Positions 31,861 to 43,029 of a stretch of 64,000 nt of DNA are shown here, one piece after another (within the stretch, counting starts at the first letter, position 1; each line of letters begins with the position of its first letter). This stretch comes from Acanthosepion pharaonis (lineage: Eukaryota > Mollusca > Cephalopoda > Sepiida > Sepiidae), in contig CAHIKZ030005497.1 of NCBI GenBank assembly GCA_903632075.3, positions 1,562,001 to 1,626,000 of the forward strand. Direction: 5' to 3'. The notes beneath the pieces are model-generated. The model did not search any database and was not told the DNA's origin. It worked only from the letters and a program-made list of their open reading frames with translations. The translations under genes were made by a program, and so were the position numbers.

Positions 31861-32430
31861 TACAAATCAATGAATCAAAGACAAAAGAGAATCATGTTTG
31901 GGAAGAAACCTTTTGGGACGTTAAACTACAAACAATCCCTTAATCCGAGACACAAGATAAAGAAAGCAAGATCTGTTTGAGAGTAAAAATCATCCTCCTG
32001 TCTGATCGAAGAGTACAGTTAATGGAAAGTGAGAAGTTGCAATACTATCGTTGTACGCGTATTTACCCGTGTGGTAAGTCTATCTCTTCACTATTCATAA
32101 TGCACAGCGTTATGTACGTTAGATAGAACTCCAGGCAATGTCACATCGGATCATATTTATATCCGTTTCTGATACCAGTTCTTAAAGAAATCAATACAGG
32201 GTTTCCATTTCTGGAGGGGACTACGAGTAACAAAGATTTAGAATTATATAAACTTACGAAAGTATATGATAAATATGTTTACCTTATTAAGGATCTGAAA
32301 ACATGTGCTAAACTGAGAGGTATCAAAAAGAAAAAAAAATTAAAAGAATTGTAAATTCATGAATATAAATACGGGACAGTTTGTTGCGTTCCCTTTCGCA
32401 CAAATCTTGGATAAGTAGAAATCCGTTTTT
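31861..32430. other. No recognisable feature
   Basis: Unassigned AT-rich sequence. Confidence 0.5.
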
Positions 32431-32435
32431 CTCTC

Positions 32436-32640
32436 CCCAGCTATGGGTTAAATAACAGTGCAGATTCGGATCTCTAGCTTTGAATGGCAACCAGTGTAAG
32501 AGAAGGAAAACTCTGAATTCCCAATCGTGGATAAGCTAACCAGAAAATCAATCCAATATACTTGACAAAAAATGCATGACACTTCACAGATGACGAAAAC
32601 GAGAGGAAAGTCATGATCACCCACCTCCAGAAGGGTAATT
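32436..32640 (+). mobile_element. SINE tail-domain and LINE X end pieces
   Basis: 'GCTATGGGTTAAATAACAG' at 32442 and 'TTTGAATGGCAACCAG' match SINE bodies at 11507 and 43190. At about 32611 'AAGTCATGATCACCCACC' resembles the LINE X 3' terminus. Both are short and degraded. Confidence 0.4.
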
Positions 32641-33060
32641 AAAACAAAATAAATCTGAGAATGAAAAGGATATTTTCCAAACTGCAGTTATTTCGAAATT
32701 CTGCTAAAATCCAGAGAGAATTTATTGATGTCAAAGATCTCCATTGCAAGATAGCATTTACTGTTCGTTACTCAACGCATGCGAAATAACAGCCAGATAA
32801 AAAATAGAGAGAAAAAGAAAAGGAATATTTTGAAAATGGATGCTACATTTTGAGGGTGAAACCATACCCACTGAATGGGCAAGTGGTAAATAGTTAGAAA
32901 ATCGGAAGAACAGATCAGCAAGCTAAGTTAGAATTCATGTCGACTTAATTATATTCCTTTTCGCTCAGATATCTTTGGGGAATGCATCTCTTTTCCCACC
33001 AGCTAATGTTTAAATTGTAGGGTAGACTACACACATCAGCTTTGTTTGTTCAGGAGAATG
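32641..33060. other. No recognisable feature
   Basis: Unassigned sequence before the solo LTR. Confidence 0.45.
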
Positions 33061-33065
33061 ACAAC

Positions 33066-33448
33066 TGTTGTGGATTCCGGGTTGAAATCCGGTACCAATA
33101 AATAACAAACGCTAGGAATGAATATATGAAAATAATGTATTAACGTAATAATACAAACTGGTAAAGCAGGTTAGTAGTTCCAGGAATACGGGTTAGTAGC
33201 AAAATATATATACAGTCTTTGGTATTGAAGTATTTCTGTATGACTTCTTACTGAGTCTACGTGCTCGCTAACTGTGTCTCCTACAACGCTGTTACCTCAC
33301 CCCTCACTCTTCCGGTTACCTACAACCTTTTACTCTGTCACTCTGGACTCGACTCTTCGGTCTTGCTCTATCGGGTTTTTTACGTATCCGTAGTATATGT
33401 ATATACTGGGTGAGTCCATTTGTGTAAAAAGGGGAGAACCCTTCAACA
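33066..33448 (+). mobile_element. Solo LTR, 383 bp, 5-bp target duplication
   Basis: Begins TGTTGTGGATT and ends CTTCAACA (TG...CA). It is flanked by the identical pentanucleotide ACAAC at 33061-33065 and 33449-33453. A related copy at 46639-47038 shares the start, 'GAGTCTACGTGCTCGC' and 'GTGAGTCCATTTGT'/'GCGAGTCCACTTGT'. The duplication on both sides of one LTR points to LTR-LTR recombination that removed the internal part. The superfamily is not identifiable without coding sequence. Confidence 0.85.
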
Positions 33449-33458
33449 ACAACATTAA

Positions 33459-34062
33459 ATTTAAAACGTGTGTCGTGTCAGAAAACTTTTCTTGTCGGAG
33501 ACCGTCTTTCACATTAAGAAATCAACCATTCGTCCATGCATTGAATACTTTTGCTACATCTGGTCTGTTGCTACTGCTACTCATCTCAAGGTCCAAAGAA
33601 GAATCTGTAATGTAATCGAACCTGACTTGATATCTCGACTTCAGTCACTTCCTCACCGATGAGACGTGGCTTCCTCTGTTGCAACTTGGCAACTTCTTTG
33701 ATGTGCTTCTCCCAAACCCCCGGCTCGTTGCACGACTACATGAACTTAAGCGTGCTACTAGATTGGCATCTAGGTCCCCCCAATTTACTGATGAAATAGT
33801 TAAATGTAACCACCACTTCTACTCCAACAGTTGCTTATCTCGTACTTCGCGCCTGTGGAACTCACTTTCGCTTATTGCTTCTCTGATAAATGCAATCTTA
33901 AAATATTAAACGCAACATCAATCGCCATCTTGAATCCAGTTTATCATCCAGTTTTTTTTTAATCCTCCCTTTACTCAGTCTTTCTCTCACTTTCACTCCC
34001 TGTAACTCCCTACGTACAAGTGGCATTTCCGCCTTTGTTGGGGTGAAATGATCTAGCAAATC
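33459..34062 (+). mobile_element. LINE family Y, C-terminal region
   Basis: Pieces in shifting frames: STIRPCIEYFCYIWSVATAT (33510), then LISRLQSLPHR, LKRATRLASRSPQFTDEIVK and SRTSRLWNSLSLIASL. The 3' tail 'GTTGGGGTGAAATGATCTAG' matches the 23.4-kb copy. It begins 10 bp after the solo LTR's target duplication, so the LTR element probably inserted near or at the 5' truncation point. Confidence 0.8.
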
Positions 34063-35095
34063 CATCCCGCGAAAGTTTTCCTATGGAATCCACAGCATCA
34101 ACACCTAGAGCGTTGATGCGTGTGGTCCCATCCTCTACAGCTGAGGTATACAAGACTTGAGTGAGAATCTTATCCATACATATGATATATTTGAATAATA
34201 AGAAACATGTAATAAGATACATTCTGTACATATGCCGGCTAATAAACATTTACCTAATATGTCCATAACAGGATACACCAATATTACCTAATATTTGAAA
34301 TTTTTGAACCATTTTCTTAAAAGGTAAGACTGAATCAACTTCATTGGCAAAGAAGGAAAGTTTGTTAACAAATAAATATTTATTTTGTAAAATACGAGAA
34401 TGACCTGAAAAGTTCTAAGCTGACTATGATGTTATGAGTGATGCTAAAGTTGTGGAATCTTTCAAGCATTAATTTTAACTCTTCTTATTAACAACTGTAT
34501 TATTTATTTTCAACGTTAACCGTCAGCTGTCAGTTTACCTGGAGAGAAACAATGCAGTTACTAATAAGGTGTTATACTAGATCATACATTGTCTATTGTA
34601 AATAGACTCTCCCACAGATAATAAGTACTAGTAGTAGTAGTAGCAGTCCCTAGTTGGGCTCAGTGGAGTTGAGTGAACCGGTCGATGTCGGACATTAAAG
34701 TATCATCACCACAACTAGATTGCTGCGTCATTAACTATTATTGCAAGTTCCTAACGTTTTGTACGTCGAACCTAATTTAGGACCGACTTATTGAAATACA
34801 AGCCTCCACTGTGAAAACTACTTTACAACATAAGGAGAGTTGAAACTAATGCAAGCAAGATTCCACGGGTCTAGCATCACTCCTTCATTGCCAGACTATG
34901 AAATGTTTTCATCATTTGCCCACGAACTTGTTAGTTTACCCAGTATCGGAAGATTAGGTGTAAGGCTCCAATTTTTACTCTCAGGATTGTTCCCATCGGT
35001 GTTTTGTTAAATCATTGGTTCGTGAATTTGATGAATGTCCTCAGTCCGTGTGTTGAATAATACAGACTTAAATTTAGTGGAAATAGAATGGTAAT
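34063..35095. other. No recognisable feature
   Basis: AT-rich, with (TAG)n at 34627-34643. No gene seen. Confidence 0.5.
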
Positions 35096-35612
35096 AACAG
35101 ATCCGAAGGCGTATTCCAAAAGTTAGGCAGAGACAGGAGGATTTCGTTGGTAACAAAGAAAAGAGTACTGAACTGATACGTGATATGTGTCCACCTTTAT
35201 GGTAGCGAATGTTGGACGATCTCTTCAAAGATGAAGAACAAGATCGAGGCAACGTTGGTATAGTTCTACAGAAGGATGCTAAGGATATCACGGACAGAAC
35301 CTGTGAGCAACGATGAGGTTTTGGATAGGATGCAAACAAGGAGGAAGCTTATAATTAACATCAGGAAGAGGCAGCTGAAATTTCTGGGACCTGTAATAAG
35401 AAAGGTGGGCTTGGAGAATCTGATATTCACAGGGTGAATCGAGGGAAAGAGTGACAGGGGAAAGCAACATGTGGCATAGCTAGCGGCCTTAAGCAAGTGG
35501 GTGACAGAACAGGGTCTGGGAGTGTCAAAACTTATTGAGAGCTATAAGGAATAGGGAGATGTGGAGAGTCATGATCGCCTACTTCCTGAAGGGATATGAC
35601 GCATAAAAGAAT
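35096..35612 (+). mobile_element. LINE family X, C-terminal region and 3' end
   Basis: Plus-strand pieces: ECWTISSK-like (35205), KIEAT and EGC/RMLR-like (35260), RMQTRRKLIINIRKRQLKF (35325-35385), then LAALSKWVTEQGLGVSKLIE (35478-35540). The 3' terminus is 'GTGGAGAGTCATGATCGC' and 'CTTCCTGAAGGG'. Frameshifts and stops interrupt it. Clearer than the 8-kb copy at the 3' end. Confidence 0.78.
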
Positions 35613-35975
35613 AATAATAATTGATCAGTGTTAAGTAACTAGACGGGATAAGCCTAGACATAAGAATATAGGGATAATTTTAAAAAATCAAAGAAAACGA
35701 TTTGTAGATTAAATAATAATCCTTGAAGATTACGCGGACCGATATCCATATGATGACGAGAATGAAGGGCTTATCGGCTGAAACATAAAGATCGGGATAA
35801 TAGTCCGCGTATAAATTATGTATGTGATGATAATTATTCTTCCCGGAGATTCGGACAGTAATTACCTACGTGCATGTGAACTTCTAAAGATAGGAAAAGA
35901 TAATAGAAAAGAACGACAAGGAAAAACGTGGAAGATAAATGAAAGGTCTTCAGAAAATATAAATATAAATGTAAA
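35613..35975. other. No recognisable feature; short inverted repeat
   Basis: 'ACGCGGACC' at 35733 pairs with 'GTCCGCGT' at 35805, and 'ATCGGCTGAAACATAAAG' lies between. This faintly recalls Penelope ends. No gene seen. Confidence 0.4.
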
Positions 35976-35977
35976 TA

Positions 35978-36516
35978 CACCCTTGTTCAAAATTAACTGA
36001 AGCAAAACGAATAATTCCGTTATTATTTATTTCTTTTCGTATTTTTACAATGCACATGTTGGAGCTTCGTTCATTCCAAGAAATCCTTCCTTGCAGATTG
36101 ACAACAGATTCCTGATTGGATTTAAGTCAAGATAGTTTGCGGGCCAGTCTATAGTACTTTGATTTGCTCACTGATAACGCTTGCCAGTGTGATCGTGCAA
36201 CGTTACAATTTTCGTACGCTTTCTTGGTGTAACATCCATCACAGACAATAGCCGTAGGAGAACTAATCGACAGTCGAGACAGTAGTGTTTTTGCGTGATA
36301 AAAATCTGATGCAATCACGGATGAGGCAATATTTTTCAAGGCTAAACAAATTTCACCATACACCCTGAAAACAGATTAATATTACTGCACACCGCTTCAA
36401 ATGACCTAATCTTAATAAAAAACAGAAATCAATTACAACCTGTCACTCCAGTGGGTGACCGTATGGTGAAAGAAAGTAAACTAAAGCGGCCGTTTCAATT
36501 AGTTTGCTCAAGGGTG
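35978..36516 (-). mobile_element. Tc1-like deletion derivative, 539 bp
   Basis: Terminal repeats 'CACCCTTGTTCAAAATTAAC' (35978) and, inverted, 'CACCCTTGAGCAAACTAATT' (ending 36516). TA lies on each side (35976-35977, 36517-36518). On the minus strand the N-terminal tip of a transposase (MDVTPRKRTKIVTLHDHTGK, about 36237-36178) is joined, after one stop, to the DDE signature DWPANYLDLNPIRNLLSICK (about 36155-36098). Nearly the whole protein between them is deleted. Confidence 0.88.
36100..36240 (-). pseudogene. Transposase tip fused to DDE motif
   Basis: MDVTPRKRTKIV opens the helix-turn-helix region of a Tc1-like transposase. The next recognisable segment, DWPANYLDLNPI, is the 'WPxxSPDLNPIEN' motif holding the second Asp. 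Roughly 200 residues that should separate them are absent. It cannot encode an active protein. Confidence 0.8.
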
Positions 36517-36767
36517 TATGTAAATGTAAATATAAAACGGAAGTGTTCCTTATTTCTGATGCAATATCCAGGACAGTGACGATTATGACTCTCCAGAGAA
36601 TCTACAGAACAGAATCTCTGTTCCCTCATAGAGAACCATAGCTTTTCCTTATTTTTATTTTTGAATTACCATGAATTCTTGGCAAAAATAACGGAATGGT
36701 TTCATATGCCTTCCCACCAGTTTCGAATTGAATATTGTCATTTTATTAGAATGTATACAATCCAACA
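36517..36767. other. No recognisable feature
   Basis: Short unassigned spacer. Confidence 0.4.
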
Positions 36768-37130
36768 CTTACGGTGCATAACATGTTGAAATACTGGTTC
36801 TCACCGAAGTTAAGCAACGTTGAAACAGGTCAGTATCTAGACGGATGACCGCTTAGGAATACCAGATGCGGTAAGCTTGGATGTGCGGGCGGTGTAATGG
36901 ATAATGGCTCGGAATTGGAACTCGGCTTTCCGATTTCCAATTTCAGTCAGGTTCGTCATATACGCGCAAGAACACTTGATAAATGCATGATTCTACCTAT
37001 ACTCCCCAGATTTGTGTTATTTAGTAGAACTCATGAGAGGAAATTGTTATTATCTCCAAAACATTCTAGCAATCTAATATATTTTCCAGCTTTAAGTAAC
37101 TTAGAAAAATTTGATAAGCCGTAAAAAAGT
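36768..37130 (+). mobile_element. 5S rRNA-derived SINE, copy 1
   Basis: 36768-36877 is recognisably 5S rRNA: 'TTACGGTGCATAACATGTTG', then 'CACCGAAGTTAAGCAACG', 'GGTCAGTATCTAGACGG', 'TGACCGCTTAGGAATACC' and 'GCGGTAAGCTT'. The internal promoter (box A, IE, box C regions) is thus retained. A tRNA-like stretch ('TGTGCGGGCGGTGTAATGG') and a SINE body follow. SINEs with 5S-derived promoters are an established class (SINE3). Copies at 56345 and 62060. Confidence 0.8.
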
Positions 37131-37348
37131 TAACTATAATCCTGGCAACCCTGAAAATATATAATTACATTTTTATTTTCGCTAGACATATTCTTTTAAC
37201 TGATGTTACCGTAGAGCACAAAATGGTATTTATGTTTGAAGCCTCAATCTTTTAAATCTATTTCAGACATTTGAATAAAAGTGACATTGCGTTGGAAATA
37301 AGGGTTCTTCGTTCCCAATTCATGTGTAGTTTCCTCATTGAGATACGC
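37131..37348. other. No recognisable feature
   Basis: Short AT-rich spacer. Confidence 0.4.
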
Positions 37349-37350
37349 TA

Positions 37351-37716
37351 CAATTCAAAAGCTTGGAGCCACCGCCAGAATTGGCATGGGATGAACATAA
37401 CAGACGAGTGAAAAAAAATGGAAAGAGCTCCTAGAGTCATTGATAAAAGAATGGAATTAATTATCAAGATTATACTTTAAGAAACTTTTACAACGAATGC
37501 CAAACATTTATGCTGCAGTAATCAAGGCTAAGGGAGGACATTTTGATGACAGCAAAATTTAATTACACTTTTTTTTTCTTTTTGTCATAATAGAATTTCT
37601 AATTAAAAATAATGTCTCCTTTTTTAACAACGTACAATAATTTTCTCTTATTTAAAGTACAAAAATTAATTTGGGGGCCAATTTACAAAAGAGAGCGACC
37701 TCAGACTTTTGAACTG
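37351..37716 (+). mobile_element. Tc1-like deletion derivative, 366 bp
   Basis: Ends 'CAATTCAAAAGCTTGGAGCC' at 37351 and, inverted, 'CAGTTCAAAAGTCTGAGGTC' ending 37716. TA flanks both (37349-37350, 37717-37718). Inside, plus strand, a transposase C-terminus: KKWKELLESLIKEWN, stop, LSRLYFKKLLQRMPN, then IYAAVIKAKGGHFDDS. Only the last quarter of the protein remains. Third Tc1-like family in the window, distinct terminal repeats. Confidence 0.85.
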
Positions 37717-37718
37717 TA

Positions 37719-38330
37719 GTGTACGTTGAGAAGTTGTTCATTTGAGGTACTGCAAAGAAAATGATATAAAAATATTGGTAAAGTTATATGAAGTAGCTAA
37801 AAAGAATTGGGGTACCTTTGGCTATAAAACTACAAAACAAATATTCATATCTTGGGGTTATTTTGGGGGAAATGTATGAAACAGACACTAACTATATACG
37901 AGTGACAAAGTGTATCTGGTCAAACAAATACAGTGATTCAAGCAACGTAACACGAAAAATCATCCTGTTCTGTCGGGTATGGAATAAGAAATATATGAAA
38001 TTCCATTGCCTGCGTATTGAACAATTATAAATATTCATATTCACCCTCATACGATATATGTTTAATTTTTTTTATATTTATGCAAGGAAATATGTTTTAT
38101 TACAATGTTAAAAACTTTCAAGAACTGTCTGGAAATTGGAAATATCCTAGACTTGAACGCCCAGGAATTAGAAAAATCTAAATTTTGTCTACTGAGTACT
38201 GATGGGTGTTAAATATTAATGATGAAACAAGTAAATTGCTTAATTTTTTTTTTATATCCGACAATTAACATGTTTATTACAATATTTAAAAAATGTACAA
38301 GCAACGGGAAAATGGTATATACATAGAATC
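37719..38330. other. No recognisable feature
   Basis: Two blocks with similar 'TTTTTTTTATATTTATGC'/'CTTAATTTTTTTTTTATATCC' and 'GTTTATTACAATATT' motifs (38070, 38240) hint at a diverged duplication. No gene recognised. Confidence 0.45.
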
Positions 38331-38334
38331 CGAA

Positions 38335-38960
38335 ATAAGAGACGTTAAAGAATTTGATCGTTCTTCTTCAGTGTCCCTTGTCCCTTCAGGCCGTTTGCGA
38401 TTAAGGCTCTCCACAGGTTCCTCTGCATTTTCGCTCTTACCAAATTATGTCTTTTTGTCATCTCTCTCAAACCCTGCTTATCATTTCGCTCAGGTTTGCT
38501 AGATAGTTTGTTTGTTGCTTTTCTCTGGTCCTGTTACTTTCAATCTATTCTGTGGGAATCAAAGTTTCCAAGCCCCACCCCTTACTCATTATATAACCCA
38601 GGAATTTCAAATGACTCTTCCTGATGTTAAGAATAAGCGTACTTTTTTGCCATTATCTCTAGAATTTCGTCGTGGCTCTAATATTCGAGCCATTTTATCC
38701 TCATCATCCTTCGGTAGAATCATATATCTGTCGTTATAAGTCTCTTCTTGATCTGTGAGGAGATTGTTCAGCATTCACTGCAATATAGGGCGACGACTAC
38801 ATTTTTTTTCTTTCTAACGACTTTCTTTCTGTTACTTAATACTTTGCTCAGCTTACGGAAATCATATTTCGCTAGTCCATTGCGCCTTCGGATCTCTGTG
38901 TCGCATTTTGTCTTCTGTAAATACACTACTCAGATATCTAAATTATTGCACCTATTTCAT
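38335..38960 (-). mobile_element. LINE family X, C-terminal region, minus
   Basis: The minus strand carries SSQIKKRLITTD-like (38740), LNIRKSHLKFLGYIM (38600) and finally the 3' terminus 'GTGGAGAGCCTTAATCGC', 'AACGGCCTGAAGGGAC' (38350-38420). It is strongly mutated. Orientation opposite to the 35-kb copy. Confidence 0.65.
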
Positions 38961-39305
38961 TTTGATGTCTCTCATCTGTAATTTGCATGTATGGATGTTC
39001 ATTTTGCTAATAATTATGCATTCCGTGTTCTTGTAATTGATTCTTAATCCTTTCTTTTCCCTTTCCTTCTTTATCTTCTGTAGTTTCCTTTCTGTGTCTG
39101 CTACCAACACTGTGCTGTCTGTATATGGCCTCGCTGAAATGTTTTTGTGAAAAGATGCATTCTTGTCTTACAAAATCTATTTTAGAAGTTCGATATTAGA
39201 CAGAAATATTCGTACAAAATGTTTAAAAAGAATTTAAAGTAATTTTTATTTAACTATTTTTACAATTGTCACGACTTGTATATTTAATTATTTTTAGTTT
39301 GAACC
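38961..39305. other. No recognisable feature
   Basis: Probably the upstream part of the same decayed LINE, but not provable by eye. Confidence 0.35.
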
Positions 39306-39307
39306 GT

Positions 39308-39915
39308 GAAAAGATTTTTCATATAATCCAGTGATGATTAGTAAAGATTTATCATATAATCCAGTGAAGATTAGTAAGGATTTTTCATATAATTCAGTGA
39401 AGATTATTAAAGATTTATCATATAATCCAGTGAAAATTAGTAAGGATTTTTCATATGATCCAGTGAAGATTAGTAAGGATTTTTCATATAATCCAGAGAA
39501 GATTAGTAAAGGCTTTTTATATAATCCAGTGAAGATCAGTCAGGATTTTTCGTATAAACCAGTGAAGATTAATAAGGATTTTTCGTGTAATCCAGAGAAG
39601 ATTAATAAAGACTTTTCATATAATCCAGTGAAGATTGATAAAGACTTTTCGTATAATCCAATGAAGATTAGTAATGATTTTTTCCTATAATCCAGTGGAG
39701 ATTAGTAAGGATTTTTCATATAATCCAGTGAAGATTAGTAAGGATTTTTCATATAATCCAGTGAAAATTAGTAAGGATTTTTAATAAAATCCAGAGAAGA
39801 TTAGTAAAGACTTTTCCTATAATCCATTGAAGAATTGTGAAGGATTCTTCGTATAATCCAGTGAAGATTAGTAAGGATTTTTCATATCATCCAGGGAAGA
39901 TTATAAAGTATTTTT
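39308..39915 (+). repeat. 33-bp minisatellite open as an 11-residue repeat
   Basis: About 18 tandem units of 'AGTGAAGATTAGTAAGG' plus 'ATTTTTCATATAATCC'. Because 33 is a multiple of three, a plus frame of 119 codons stays open (39331-39690), reading K-I-S-K-D-F-S-Y-N-P-V repeatedly, with conservative changes (N/S, E/V, I/M). A frameshift near 39684 ends it although the repeat continues. No signal peptide, splice context or flanking coding sequence, so protein expression is unlikely. Confidence 0.9.
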
Positions 39916-40437
39916 TTGCTGGATGAGGCGACATTTTATTTATTAAAAATGTCAATATTAGAATAAGCAAGAAATTTTATCAGTGGGCCAATGTTATTAT
40001 ATACTTATAAAATCTAGAACTTAATTAAAAATAGGATCTGTAAAGAAAATACACCGAGTAGTTCAACGCTCGTATGTGAGTTTCGAACATTTTATTTATT
40101 ATAGTCGATTATTTCGACGGATAGATAATTATAGTTTCCTTCCACGGCAGGATCGGTTTGGATATTTTTTCTAATATTTTAATAAGTCAACAAAATTACA
40201 AAACAAAATTTTGTATATGTTCCAAAATTGTTTCTGTGTATTTTAGATAACAGCTGTAATTACCGTGAAATTGAGGAGATTGGTATTAAAGGAATTAATT
40301 GTCGCTAATGTGGGTTTTCATAACAAATTTTCAAAAGTAATACATTCAACACGTGCAGGAAATTTTATACGTACATTCATATAAAGAACAACACTTAGCA
40401 GCTACCATGGCAGAAAAGTGCCAGTAATTCTTACAAT

Positions 40438-40438
<1 letters not shown>
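39916..40438. other. No recognisable feature
   Basis: AT-rich unassigned sequence. Confidence 0.5.

Positions 40439-40439
<1 letters not shown>

Positions 40440-40486
<47 letters not shown>
40440..40486. repeat. (TA)n microsatellite
   Basis: TA array. Confidence 0.95.
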
Positions 40487-40489
<3 letters not shown>

Positions 40490-42151
40490 TACCTATACAG
40501 AAACACGATCCCCATGGTTTAAAATTAATTTTAAAATTGAAAAATTTTTCTTGAAGCTTTTATTTTTGTTTTACTTTCAAGCTAATAAGTTAATATTTCC
40601 AATAAGCAAAACACTTTTCTCTATTTCAAAATAATATGAATTCTTTGGGAGGTGTTTTCGTTTTTTAGTGGATTGGTAAATAAGATTGTACCTATTTACA
40701 TAGTGGAAATTTACTGATCACGTGTCCTAGAACAGTACAATAAAGCAGTTTTGATATTGCTAAAATCACTGATTTTAGCCCTATTTCTAGCCATCTGTCA
40801 TCACAATGTAGGTCTCTTTATTAAAAAATAAAATAAAATATAAAATGTACTTTTCTAAAAGTTTATTTCAGTGGTAATAGTCGATTTAATGTTTAAATAA
40901 TCTAATGTAAAACAAATATTATTTCAAGTTTAAAATACCGCAAAAATGCATTTTTAACACGGCAGAGCTGTTTATTTAATGTATTCAGAGGATGACAGCT
41001 TGACTGACAGACGGCAGGTTATATATTTTTTTTATGGAGGATATATCTGCCAAATTTACTCGAGAAATATAACGTTAGCGCCTTTAGTATATAATTTGCA
41101 ACTAACTATCATAAAAAATTAGGAAAATATTCTCATCAATTTAATATTTTATTGAATTTTAGATACTTTCTGGCTTTAAATTTACTATAGTTATTGCTCT
41201 TATTTCCTGATAATATCGTCATTAGACATCGTATTTGCAAAAATCGGCACAATTGTACGCATGCAAAAAAAAAAAAAAGAAATATTTTTAAACTATCGGG
41301 GTAACTAAATTGTAATAAACGTTTATGAATAGTAAATATAGTTTTTATTTATGAACAATTTCACCTAACCGGGACAAATTAAAACAGAATGTTAAAAGAT
41401 TTTTATTTTTTTTTTAAATGAAAACAATTCTTATAAAAATACATTATTTATCAATTTTTTTCTTAAGATAATAGTGTTCAGCTTAATCATAAAAAAATTA
41501 AAAGTATTTCTAACTACATAAGTCTTAATTTTGTTGCATCTTTATTTTACGATTCAGAGCAGATTTTAGACAATGAGGAAACTTTTTTTATAAAAAGAAA
41601 TTGCTGATTTAAATTCTCCAAGAAGATATGCTTTTAACTAATATAATCATTAAGCTGCTTAAAATCTAATTTTTCGAAATTTCATAAAATTAAATAAATG
41701 AGGGTAACAAATATTTTACCAAGATTTTCTAATAGAAAACATTTCTTAAATAATTTAATTTATTTGTGAATAAGTCCTGAAAGTTTTATTAAAGTCGGAC
41801 AATTTTTTGATATTTGCAAGAATTTCCATATCAGTTCAAAAACACTAACAAATGTTATACTATTCTTTGGTTTCCCGCTGACGCAAAACAAAAAAAGACA
41901 AAAACATTTTTAACCAAAATGTCGAACGTTCTAAAACTGATGAAAAATGCATTTTAATAATAAAAAATTCTTTGACCTTTCCTCTTAATAATAACATAAA
42001 GATTTTGACGATAAAACTTTATTTTTTACTAAATTTGGGCTTTTTTTTCATCATATTTATATATAAAAAATATAATTATTATAACGGCTGAGCTCCTTGC
42101 GAAGGTGAATGAGTTGAACAGTGTGGAATAGATGTACAATTTTATGATATT
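40487..42151. other. Very AT-rich, nothing recognised
   Basis: Long stretch without usable open frames or recognisable repeats. Confidence 0.55.
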
Positions 42152-42919
42152 CAGGATGTGATGGGTAAATTGTCGACACTTGATATTTTTAATTTCGAAC
42201 ATGTGAGTTGATTGTCTTTCATTTTGTCGATTGAAAATATAGAAGGGTCAGTTGGGTCACCGTCTGTGAGAAGAAGTGCACCATAACGCAATTCACTCCT
42301 TCAGAAATTTGGAAACAGCATGCTGTGCTGTTTGGAATTCACGCCGGAAACTCGAACTCGAATATTTCAGAGTGTTTGTGTGTCAGTCTGAGGACAGTGC
42401 ATCTTCCCAAGGAGCCTCAGACTGTATATGGAGGCCTACATCAAGTGTCTTGCGCAGTTAGTGCTGAAATGGGTCAAGAGAACAGATGCAGGAAGACACT
42501 ATTTCTGACAACAGGACTCTGTACCATGCCACACACAAGCAGGAGAACCCAGTCATGGCTGTCAAATAAATTGTCAGACCAAATGACAACTTACATCTGG
42601 CCACCTAACACCCCAGACTTCAATCGCCTTGATTATTATGTGTGGGGTGCAGTTGAGCGAGAGACCCCCCCCCACCCTTGTAATACTAAAGATAAACTGA
42701 ATGCAAAGATTATGGAAGCATTCACCAACTTAAAAAAATGAGACCGTCCAGAATGCCGTGGTTGAAGCCAATGGTGATTTTATTGAATAAGTTGACTCTT
42801 TATTATTTCAAAATATATATTATTTTTTTGTAACTTTGGTTACTATATCTGTTAAAATGAGATGTCAGTGTCATTTTCGTTTTGCGTAATTTAGACGGCA
42901 ATTTATCCATCGCACCCTG
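42152..42919 (+). mobile_element. Mariner-family element (copy A), 768 bp
   Basis: Terminal repeats 'CAGGATGTGATGGGTAAATTG' and, inverted at the other end, 'CAGGGTGCGATGGATAAATTG'. TA follows the right end; the left TA is mutated. The transposase frame is shortened and shifted compared with copy B. The two copies share the leader ('TTGTCGATTG') and coding body, so they are independent insertions of one family. The element is about half the length of a usual mariner (1.3 kb). Confidence 0.85.
42265..42741 (+). pseudogene. Mariner-like transposase, internally deleted
   Basis: Start region in frames: TQFTPSEIWKQHAVLFGIHA (42290-42345), then GNSNSNISECLCVSLRTVHL, the helix-turn-helix part. Deletion joins it to PQTVYGGLHQVSCAV. 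After a shift come TSRRTQSWLSNKLSD, YIWPPNTPDFNRLDYYVWGA and VERETPPHPCNTKDKLNAKI, the C-terminal catalytic part with the Asp of 'PPNxPDxNxLDYYVW'. The first Asp segment is missing or destroyed. Confidence 0.8.
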
Positions 42920-43028
42920 TATATGTAAAATATCTAAATCTTTCTAACGATTTCACAGTAAATCTATAAATAATAATCACAATTGATACAATATAGTGAA
43001 TAGAAGTAAATGAGTATGCTAATGTACA
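42920..43028. other. Spacer
   Basis: Short AT-rich stretch between the mariner element and a SINE. Confidence 0.4.
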
Positions 43029-43029
43029 A

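Noticed and set aside
36768..36877. Functional 5S rRNA gene
   Set aside because: Several core substitutions, a short deletion and no T-run terminator; SINE body follows directly.
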